A stretch of 64,000 nt of DNA, from assembly GCA_964519895.1 (NCBI GenBank), contig CAZFLE010000013.1, positions 32,642 to 96,641 on the forward strand, given 5' to 3'. Every line of letters begins with the position of its first letter. The first letter of the stretch is position 1. The notes under the pieces were generated by a model. The model saw only the letters and a list, made by a program, of their open reading frames with translations. It was not told where the DNA came from and did not search any database. This DNA is from CAYFPX01 sp964519895. GTDB taxonomy: Bacteria; Myxococcota_A; UBA796; CAJQPC01. A program made the translations under genes and the position numbers. Positions 15,698 through 22,261 of the stretch are shown here, piece after piece.

Positions 15698-16527
15698 GAC
15701 TCCAGCGCCTTGATCGCCTGGCCCAGGGCCTTGCGGATGGCTTTGTCCTTTTCCCGGGCCTGCTTTTCCTGCAGGACGGGCAGCACGGACGGATCCCCGA
15801 GCTTGCCCAGGGCGACGGCGGCGGACACGGCGACCGGTGTGTGGCTGTCGTCGAGGGTGGCGAGGAGGTAGCCCTTGTCGCCGGGCATCGGGTGGTCCTG
15901 CCAGACGGTCATGACCGCCTCGCGCTCGGCGGGCTTCAGGGTCGGGATCTCTTCGTAGAGGGCCTGGCGCGACTCGGCGTGCTGGGCCGCCAGGAGCACC
16001 ACGGCGGCGTCCTGGACGATGACCGTGTAGTCGTCGCGCAGAGCCGTGGCGAGCAGGGGCGCCGTGCCCTCCCAGCCGGTCTCGATGGCCAGGGTCAGGG
16101 CCTTGTGGCGGACCTGGACAGACTTGTCATTCTGGAGCACGGACAGCAGCAGGCCGACCTGCTTGTCCGAGCCCTCGGCCCGGACGATGTCCAGGGCCGC
16201 AAGCCGGTTCTGGGCGTGCTTGTCCCCCCCTGCGGAGAGCACTGCGGCATCGAGCAGGTTCGGGCAGTCCAGCCCGGCCATGAGCTGCAGGGACCGGGCT
16301 CGCACCCCTGCTGCGTCGTCGATCCTGTTGCGCTCGGCCAACGCCGGACAGGCGGTGGCCAGCTGGCGTTTCTCGAGCTCGTCCAAGACCAGGAGTTGGT
16401 CCGGTGCCTGGGCCCGGGTCAGCTCTTCCAGGAGCTCGGCCTCGGTCGCTTTGCTCGGCTTGAACTTCTTGGCCTGGGCTGGAGTCGCCAGCACCAGCAC
16501 GATCCCCGCGATGACGGCCTTGCGCAC
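15694..16527 (-). CDS. Secreted HEAT-repeat protein (paralogue 2)
   Basis: 277 residues: signal peptide (RKAVIAGIVLVLATPAQA) then KKFKPSKATEAELLEEL and HEAT-like repeats, for example VRHKALTLAIETG and TPVAVSAAVALGKLGDPS. It shares the post-signal motif and repeat style with the gene directly downstream. GTG at 16527 is chosen over GTG at 16533 because AGGAGG lies directly against the latter and five bases before the former. The protein is periplasmic and its role unknown. It lies 15 bp downstream of the epimerase-like gene. Confidence 0.7.
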   Translation of the reverse strand: MRKAVIAGIVLVLATPAQAKKFKPSKATEAELLEELTRAQAPDQLLVLDELEKRQLATACPALAERNRIDDAAGVRARSLQLMAGLDCPNLLDAAVLSAGGDKHAQNRLAALDIVRAEGSDKQVGLLLSVLQNDKSVQVRHKALTLAIETGWEGTAPLLATALRDDYTVIVQDAAVVLLAAQHAESRQALYEEIPTLKPAEREAVMTVWQDHPMPGDKGYLLATLDDSHTPVAVSAAVALGKLGDPSVLPVLQEKQAREKDKAIRKALGQAIKALES

Positions 16528-16548
16528 GTACACCTCCTGAGCTGGGGC

Positions 16549-17349
16549 CTAACCCCGGACGACCCCGGCATCCGCCAGGGTGTCCCCCAGGGAGCGGTCC
16601 GGGCTCCGGGTCCACCAGCCGAGCGCGTCTCTGGCCTGGCGGCTGTCGACCTGCCAGGCCAGCCCGGCGGGATCGAGCTCTGGTGGGTGTTCGCCGGCCA
16701 GCCAGTGCCGCGGGTCCGGCGGGGGCGGGGTCCGCCCCGACAGGTGGGCCAGGGTGCTGTAGAACGCCTGGAAGCTCCACGCCGCTGCCGCCAGAGGCAG
16801 GCCCACGCCGGTCGGCCCGCGGGTCATCGCCGCCTCGACAGCGCCGCCCACGTCCCGCACGTCGACGAAGGCCAGGCCCCCACCCGGGGCGCTGTGGACG
16901 CGCCCGTCGAGCCAGGCCTGGATCACCGGCGGCGGTCCCCCGGGGCGGCCCGGACCCAGCATTGTGGCTGGCTGGAGCAGGCTCACGGCGGGGGTCTCGG
17001 TCCCACAGGCCGCCTGGCTCGCCAGGCGCAAGCGCTCCAGCGCCGGACTCCGCCCCCGCTGGTCCAGGGTGCCCGCGTGTCCGACCCACACCACCCGCTT
17101 CACCCGGGCCCAGGAGGCGGCCTGCAGCAAGCCGCTCCGTCCGTCCTCGCCGGTGGCCGACGCCATGTGCAGGACGACCTGGACCCCCTCCAGGGCGCGC
17201 CGCAGGGACGGCTCGTCGCCCAGCCGCCCGGCGGCCTCGACTGCGCCTTCGGCCGGCTCGCCCAGGCTGAGCAGCTGGTGCTCCCGATGGAGCCGCTGGA
17301 CCAGGGTTCGGCCCAGCCAGGACCCGGCGCCGGTCAGGAGGATACGCAT
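16549..17349 (-). CDS. NAD-dependent epimerase/dehydratase family protein
   Basis: 266 residues. MRILLTGAGSWLGRTLVQRL is the Rossmann motif of extended or atypical SDRs (TGAGxxLG). VVLHMASATG follows as the second conserved strand. The usual Tyr-x3-Lys catalytic pair is not apparent (the region around residue 100 reads ALERLRLASQAA), so it may be an atypical, possibly non-catalytic, SDR like those that bind NAD(P) for regulation. It is divergent from slyX, 27 bp apart. Confidence 0.7.
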   Translation of the reverse strand: MRILLTGAGSWLGRTLVQRLHREHQLLSLGEPAEGAVEAAGRLGDEPSLRRALEGVQVVLHMASATGEDGRSGLLQAASWARVKRVVWVGHAGTLDQRGRSPALERLRLASQAACGTETPAVSLLQPATMLGPGRPGGPPPVIQAWLDGRVHSAPGGGLAFVDVRDVGGAVEAAMTRGPTGVGLPLAAAAWSFQAFYSTLAHLSGRTPPPPDPRHWLAGEHPPELDPAGLAWQVDSRQARDALGWWTRSPDRSLGDTLADAGVVRG

Positions 17350-17376
17350 GGCCCCCGCTTAGCCCGGAGGTGGCCT

Positions 17377-17583
17377 GTGGAGGAGCTGGAGCGCCGCGTG
17401 GAAGACCTGGAGATCCGTCTGACCTTCCAGGACGACCTGATCCGCCAGCTCGACGAGGTGGTCCGTGCCCAGAGCGCCCGCATCGACCAGCTCATGCACG
17501 AGCTGCATGCCCTGCGGGAGCAGGTGAACCAGGACCCCGGCGAGGAGGCACCGATGGAAGAGCAGGTGCCGCCCCACTGGTAG
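17377..17583 (+). CDS. slyX: SlyX family protein
   Basis: 68 residues, a coiled-coil protein of the SlyX family: LERRVEDLEIRLTFQDDLI then LDEVVRAQSARIDQL, and the C-terminal PPHW that closely matches the P-P-H-Y/W end seen in SlyX proteins. Its cellular role is undefined. The start is GTG at 17377 with GGAGG at 17366-17370; the surrounding open frame is much longer upstream but is a shadow of the antisense epimerase gene. The thioesterase gene begins 10 bp downstream. Confidence 0.85.
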   Translation: MEELERRVEDLEIRLTFQDDLIRQLDEVVRAQSARIDQLMHELHALREQVNQDPGEEAPMEEQVPPHW

Positions 17584-17593
17584 GGCCCCGGAG

Positions 17594-18001
17594 ATGCCCC
17601 ACGACCACCCGATCACCGTTCGCTACGCGGACACCGACGCCCAGGGCCACGTGTTCTTCGCCAACCTGTTGACCTACTTCGACGAAGGTCTCACGGCGTA
17701 CCTGACCGCGATCGGTTGTGACTACGCGGGTCTGCGGGCTCGGGACGGCGTGGACTTCGTGTACGCCGAGTCCGTGTGCCGCTACCGGGATCCGACCCGC
17801 TTCGGAGACCCGGTCCGGATCCGGACCCAGGTGGTGCACCTGGGGCGGACCAGCATGCGCACGGAGCTCCAGGCCTTGCGTGGCGACGCGGTGCTCGCCG
17901 AAGGGCACCTGGTGAGCGTGTGCGTCGACGCCACCACCCTGGCCAAGGTCGACATTCCGGAGCGGTTCAGGGAGGCGGTCGCCGCATTCGAAGGCCAGTG
18001 A
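17594..18001 (+). CDS. Hotdog-fold acyl-CoA thioesterase (4HBT/YbgC-like)
   Basis: 135 residues of the 4-hydroxybenzoyl-CoA thioesterase family. VRYADTDAQGHVFFANLLTYF contains the catalytic Asp (Y-x-D-T-D) in the expected position and the Asn of the helix start. ESVCRYRDPTRFGDPVRIRTQV is the core strand region. It hydrolyses acyl-CoA thioesters in the cytoplasm, with the acyl group unknown. It is translated from ATG 17594 with GGGCCCCGGAG just upstream, probably in one transcript with slyX. Confidence 0.85.
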   Translation: MPHDHPITVRYADTDAQGHVFFANLLTYFDEGLTAYLTAIGCDYAGLRARDGVDFVYAESVCRYRDPTRFGDPVRIRTQVVHLGRTSMRTELQALRGDAVLAEGHLVSVCVDATTLAKVDIPERFREAVAAFEGQ

Positions 18002-18038
18002 CCCCGGGTGGTAGCGTGCCCCCCGGCAGGAGGTCCGC

Positions 18039-18419
18039 ATGGTGCTCTTCTCGTTGTGGCTAGGCGCGACGGCGATGGCCCAGGACGCCGAGCCGGCGCC
18101 TCTGATGACCTGGGACGACGTCGTGGTGCTCGAGCGCCGCCAGCCGGACTTTCCCGAGCGGGCGCCTGCCGACGGCCTGGAGACACTGTGCGTGCTGGAG
18201 CTCCACGTGGACGCCCAGGGCCAGCCCCGGCGCGTGGAGACGCTGAACTGCCCCGCCCCCTTCAGCGGCGAGGCGATCCCGGCTGCCATGGCCTGGCGCC
18301 TCGAGCCGCTGATCCAGGACGGCACGGCGACCCCCTTCCGGCTGTCCCTCACCTTCCGATTCACGGCCCCCGATCCGCCAGCGCCGCGAACGGCGCTGGA
18401 GAACAAGGACGAACGATAG
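18039..18419 (+). CDS. TonB C-terminal-domain periplasmic protein
   Basis: 126 residues: a short signal peptide (VLFSLWLGATAMA) then a TonB-C-like fold (LELHVDAQGQPRRVETLNC, AIPAAMAWRLEPLIQDG, PFRLSLTFRF). It lacks the proline-rich spacer and inner-membrane anchor of a full TonB. Such stand-alone TonB-C domains are frequent in Myxococcota; their partner is usually unknown. It follows the thioesterase gene by 37 bp on the same strand and is convergent with the small gene of the dlt-like operon. The A/T-rich 18420-18461 between them shows no clear terminator. Confidence 0.7.
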   Translation: MVLFSLWLGATAMAQDAEPAPLMTWDDVVVLERRQPDFPERAPADGLETLCVLELHVDAQGQPRRVETLNCPAPFSGEAIPAAMAWRLEPLIQDGTATPFRLSLTFRFTAPDPPAPRTALENKDER

Positions 18420-18461
18420 ATAGGCTAAAATAGGCATTTTGTAACAGGGCAGTAGCCACCA

Positions 18462-18593
18462 CTACATCCCCAGATACCGAAAGCTCCCCTCTGGCGCCTC
18501 GAGCCCCTGAGCGATCGCCCAGATCACCGCCAGATACCACGCCAGCCGCAGCACCACGCCGAGCCAGCCGTCCGGCCACCGGAGCCGGCTCAC
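18462..18593 (-). CDS. Tiny membrane protein at end of dlt-like operon (DltX/DUF5989-like)
   Basis: 43 residues, GTG start at 18593 that overlaps the stop of the MBOAT gene (GTGA). One hydrophobic helix (VVLRLAWYLAVIWAIAQGL) and a short tail APEGSFRYLGM. Small one-helix proteins of this kind accompany MBOAT acyltransferases (DltX in dlt operons; DUF5989 proteins near alginate-type acyltransferases). The similarity is by size, topology and position, not by clear sequence match. It is the last gene of the operon running from 26419 to 18462. Confidence 0.55.
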   Translation of the reverse strand: MSRLRWPDGWLGVVLRLAWYLAVIWAIAQGLEAPEGSFRYLGM

Positions 18594-19678
18594 AGGCCCC
18601 CCAGCAGTCGCAGGTCCGCGGCGATAGCGGTCGGATCCGCGTTCTTGGTGAACACGAAGCCCAGCACCACGAAGGACACGGTGAGCGCCGTCGCCAGCAC
18701 CTGGCCCAGCGGGCCCGGCAGCTCCGGCAGCCGGTCCGCCGCGTGCACCCGATAGAGCCGCAGCACCGCCAGCCCCGCGGCGTGGTAGACGCCCCACGCC
18801 AGGTAGCGCCCGCTCAGCTCGTGCCAGCCCGCCAGGGCGAGCATGCTCGCCACCAGCGCCGGGATCGTGCGCCGACTCCGTGAGAACACCGGCAGGAACA
18901 CGTGCTGCCGGCACCACAGCGACAGGGTGGCGTGCCAGCTCTCCCAGAACGCCGACAGGTTCCGCTGGAGAAAGGGCCAGTGAAAGTTCTCGGGGAGCCG
19001 GAACCCGAGCACCCGCCCCAGGCCGATGGCCACGTCGGAGCAGCCGGCGAAGCTGAGGTAGAGCTGGAGTCCGTACAGGCCGCACTCGGCCAGCACAGTG
19101 CCCGCGTCCCGGGGCACCGCCAGGTGCAGCTGGACCGCGTTGTACAGGTGCACCCCCACCAGCCAGTGAGACAACACGGTGATCTTGGCCAGACCGTAGA
19201 GCACCCGCTCCAGCCCGTCGGCCACCAGCTGCGGGTCCCAGCGCTGGCGGCGCTGGTCCCTCACGAACTCCGGGAAGCGATGGATCGGCCCCACCACCAC
19301 CGCGGGCCAGAACAGGGCATAGCTGTAGAGCGCCCACCAGCCGTGGGGTGCGTGGGCGTCCCGGTCGGCGAGCCAGGCCACCAGGCGACAAGCCAGGAAG
19401 CCGAAGCCCAGGGGCGCGATGGCCTGGCCAGCTTCCAGTCCCCGCAGGGCGACGAACACCGCCACCAGCGCGCCGATGCCAGCCGCTGGGTGCGCCCGCG
19501 CCAGCCAAGTCCAGGCCACCAGGCCGATCATCAGCCCGGCGTCGACCGGGTCCAGGACAGCCAGGAAGGCCGTGCTGGTCAGCGCAAGCACCCCGGGCCG
19601 CCACGCCCGCGGCACGGCCCAATACAGCGCCACTGCGGCCACCGAGAACACCGCGAAGAAGGGCGTGAGCTGGGGCAC
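18590..19678 (-). CDS. MBOAT-family O-acyltransferase (DltB-like)
   Basis: 362 residues, about ten transmembrane helices. WESWHATLSLWCRQHVFLPV is the conserved MBOAT segment and AGWHELSGRYLAWGVYHA carries the putative catalytic His in the typical W-H-x(5)-F/Y-x-x-W-G-x-x-H context. In DltB and AlgI this enzyme carries an acyl group across the membrane. It begins directly after the SGNH gene stop and ends overlapping the tiny gene. Together with the carrier protein and adenylation genes upstream it should transfer an acyl group from an ACP to an extracytoplasmic acceptor. Confidence 0.85.
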   Translation of the reverse strand: MPQLTPFFAVFSVAAVALYWAVPRAWRPGVLALTSTAFLAVLDPVDAGLMIGLVAWTWLARAHPAAGIGALVAVFVALRGLEAGQAIAPLGFGFLACRLVAWLADRDAHAPHGWWALYSYALFWPAVVVGPIHRFPEFVRDQRRQRWDPQLVADGLERVLYGLAKITVLSHWLVGVHLYNAVQLHLAVPRDAGTVLAECGLYGLQLYLSFAGCSDVAIGLGRVLGFRLPENFHWPFLQRNLSAFWESWHATLSLWCRQHVFLPVFSRSRRTIPALVASMLALAGWHELSGRYLAWGVYHAAGLAVLRLYRVHAADRLPELPGPLGQVLATALTVSFVVLGFVFTKNADPTAIAADLRLLGGL

Positions 19679-20473
19679 TCAGCGCACCTGGGCCCGCAGC
19701 AGCTCCAGGGTCGCTGGCAGCGACCCGGCCCGTCCGGTCTCGGACAGGTGCACGTGGTCGTGGAAGGCGGCGTCCCCGTCTGCTGGCGCCTGTGCCCGGA
19801 TCAGCGCCTGGTTCGGCCCGGTCAACATCGCCCCCGCCTGGTCCCGCTGCGCCTGCAGCCAGTCCCGGTCGGCCAGGGCGAGCTCCGCAGGACTGCGGGG
19901 CAGGGTGAGGACCCGAACGGTTGTCTCGCCCAGAGCCCGCAGAAACTCCTCGGACGCCGCCAGGGCCGCAGCCGGGGCCCCGGGCTCGCCCTGGGCCCAG
20001 CGCCCTTCGAGTTTCTCCCGGTGCAGGTCCGTGCGCTCCGGCCCAGCGATGCGCGGCGCCAGGAGTCGCCGGCGCAGCCGGGAAAAGGCAGCCCCCCGAT
20101 CCCGCCCCGAAGGCACCAGGGCATCGAGCTGGATCACGACCCAGCTGGGCGCCAGCGCGAGCACCCGGGCCTGCATCGGTGCGAGGGTCTGGAGGCTCAG
20201 TCCGGCCGCGGTCACCCGCGCGGTCCTGGGGGCATCGGCTCCCCAGGCCTGTTCCAGGGCATCGGCCGGGGGCAGCCAGTGGTGCAGCCGCGAGTCGCCG
20301 ATGAACAGGAGCAGCGGTCGGTCGTCCTGGCGCTGCTCCGCGGCCTCCAGGCTGCGCGAGATGGCCTCGGCGTGGGGGTGGCGCACGCCCTGGGGTCCCC
20401 TCGCTCGGATCCCCCAGAACCCCAGCACCATGACCAGGACCAGCCCCCACGGGGTCAGCGGATGCCGGGACAC
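19679..20473 (-). CDS. SGNH/GDSL-type hydrolase (DltD/AlgX-like partner)
   Basis: 264 residues. An N-terminal anchor (WGLVLVMVLGFWGI) is followed by FIGDSRLHHW, block I with the catalytic Ser, and near the C-terminus FHDHVHLSETG, with the Asp-x-x-His pair of block V. A conserved Asn/Gly block is less clear. The layout, one helix plus a periplasmic SGNH domain, is that of DltD and of the acyltransferase partners of MBOAT proteins. It sits between the adenylation-ACP gene (3 bp gap) and the MBOAT gene (no gap). Confidence 0.75.
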   Translation of the reverse strand: MSRHPLTPWGLVLVMVLGFWGIRARGPQGVRHPHAEAISRSLEAAEQRQDDRPLLLFIGDSRLHHWLPPADALEQAWGADAPRTARVTAAGLSLQTLAPMQARVLALAPSWVVIQLDALVPSGRDRGAAFSRLRRRLLAPRIAGPERTDLHREKLEGRWAQGEPGAPAAALAASEEFLRALGETTVRVLTLPRSPAELALADRDWLQAQRDQAGAMLTGPNQALIRAQAPADGDAAFHDHVHLSETGRAGSLPATLELLRAQVR

Positions 20474-20476
20474 CCC

Positions 20477-22261
20477 TCAGCCCGCCCGACGCTCCGCCAC
20501 GAGCTGGACCGCGTCCCCCAGTGTCTCGAGGGCCATGATCTCCCGCGGCAGCAGGGCGATGCGGAAGTGCTGCTCGAGCCGAATGACCAGGTCCAGGTGG
20601 GCCATGGAGTCCCAACCCCGGGTGCCCTGGGAGGTGGCGCCCACACTCAGGTCCGCCACGGGGACCCGGAACGCCGCCGCAGCGAGCGCCAGCACCTGGA
20701 CCTCCAGGTCCTGGGCGGCCAGCTGACCGGCATCGGCGTCGTCTGCCAGCAGCGCCTGGACCGCGGCCCGATCCACCTTGCCGCTGTGACCCCGCGGCAG
20801 GGCCGAGACCACCCGAAGCTGGCGGGGCACGGCGTGGTCCGCCACCCGTGACGCCACATGGGCTGAGAGCTCGGCCTCGGTCAGCTGGTCCCCATCGGCC
20901 TCCACCGCTGCGACCACCCGCTCGCCCCACAGCGGATCGGGCAGGCCCACGACCGCCGCCCGCGCCACCGCGGGGTGGGTCGCCAGGGCCCGCTCGACCT
21001 CCTCGGGGTGCACGTTGCGACCGCCCACGATGACGGTGGACTTCTTGCGGCCCACCACCGTCACGTGGCCGCTGGGGGCCTGGGTCACCAGGTCGCCGGT
21101 CGCGAACCAGGGCTCGCCGGGCTCGTCGCCCAGGTATCCGGCAAAGACCGACGGACCTCGGACCTGGAGCTCACCCACCGCACCATCCGCGACCTCTTCG
21201 CCGTCCGAGTCCACCACCCGCACCGCGGCATCCACCGCGATCCCGACCGTGCCCAGCTGACGGCTCTCGGGGTCTGGCCCGGAGAACAGCACATTGCCCA
21301 CCTCGGTCATGCCATACATGTTGCAGACCGGGACGCCTGTCTCCTCTTCGAAGGCGGTCCACAGCTCCGGCTCGAGCGGCTCTGCCGTGGACACCAGTAG
21401 GGCCAGGTCATCGGTCGCCAGGGCTTCACCCAGCCCGTTCGCGAACTTCAGCAGCAGGCGGAGCAAGGTCGGGGTGACCACGGCGGCGGTGACCCTGTGT
21501 CGGTAGATCGTGTCCAGGAGCTCGGGGATGCGCGGGATGTTGAAGTCGCCGAAGCGCACCAGGGTCGTGCCCGTCGCCAGGGCGATGTACAGCCCCGTGA
21601 TCCCGTCCACGTGGCTCGCCGGCGACAGGTTCAGGACCCTGGCGTCCGGCCCCAGGCCCAGGTGGCGGGTCATCGTCGCGGCCTGGGCGTCCAGGTTGCC
21701 CCGGGTGATCGCCGCGAGCTTGGGCACACCCGACGTGCCCGACGTGCGCAGGACCAGGGCCTCGGTGTCCGGCCCAGGGTGGGGAGGTGTGTCCGTCAGG
21801 GGCTCCAGGGCCTGGGCGCAGGCCGGCCAGGACGCCTGGCTGAGCTCGGTCCGCTTGCCTAGGAGTCGGGAGAACAGGGTGCTCTTGGCGGGCGGTTCGT
21901 GGGGCCACACGGTCAGGCCACCGTGGGACTCCAGGGCCCACAGCGCGACCAGGTCCCGCTCGGCGAACACGACCCGGGTGTCCGTGACCCCGAGGGTGTG
22001 GTGCACCTGGGCAGCCCCGGCCCCGGGGTCCAGGACGACAAGGGACAGCTGCTGGGCCAGGCACGCGGCGAAGACCACCGCCAGGGCATCGTCGTCGCGC
22101 AGTGCACAGGCGACGCGGGTCCCGGCCGGCAGATCCGCCAGCAGCGCTCGGGTCCGACCGGACCGCAGGGCGAGCTGGCCAAAGCTCAGGGGCGCCGGGC
22201 CTTCGATCAGGGGTCGCCTGGGCGCGGCCTCGGGGGCCCGGAACGGGGTCTGGAGCGTCAC
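20477..22261 (-). CDS. Adenylation domain-acyl carrier protein fusion (DltA-DltC-like)
   Basis: 594 residues. The adenylate-forming domain has RTSGTSGVPKLAAITRGNL (A3 loop, about residue 185), NMYGMTEVG (A5), ATGDL (A7), GRKKSTVIVGGRNVHPEEVE (A8) and a Lys in HSGKVDRAAV (A10). After a short linker an ACP domain occupies about residues 518-594, with GWDSMAHLDL holding Ser552 for the phosphopantetheine arm. In canonical dlt operons the ligase (DltA) and carrier (DltC) are separate proteins, so this is a fusion of the two. The acid activated cannot be read. GTG 22261 overlaps the stop of the upstream gene. Confidence 0.85.
   Translation of the reverse strand: MTLQTPFRAPEAAPRRPLIEGPAPLSFGQLALRSGRTRALLADLPAGTRVACALRDDDALAVVFAACLAQQLSLVVLDPGAGAAQVHHTLGVTDTRVVFAERDLVALWALESHGGLTVWPHEPPAKSTLFSRLLGKRTELSQASWPACAQALEPLTDTPPHPGPDTEALVLRTSGTSGVPKLAAITRGNLDAQAATMTRHLGLGPDARVLNLSPASHVDGITGLYIALATGTTLVRFGDFNIPRIPELLDTIYRHRVTAAVVTPTLLRLLLKFANGLGEALATDDLALLVSTAEPLEPELWTAFEEETGVPVCNMYGMTEVGNVLFSGPDPESRQLGTVGIAVDAAVRVVDSDGEEVADGAVGELQVRGPSVFAGYLGDEPGEPWFATGDLVTQAPSGHVTVVGRKKSTVIVGGRNVHPEEVERALATHPAVARAAVVGLPDPLWGERVVAAVEADGDQLTEAELSAHVASRVADHAVPRQLRVVSALPRGHSGKVDRAAVQALLADDADAGQLAAQDLEVQVLALAAAAFRVPVADLSVGATSQGTRGWDSMAHLDLVIRLEQHFRIALLPREIMALETLGDAVQLVAERRAG

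Noticed and set aside
18590..20473. Alginate acetylation (AlgI/AlgX) genes
   Set aside because: No alginate polymerase or export genes are nearby, and the adenylation-ACP fusion points to an activated acyl donor as in dlt instead.
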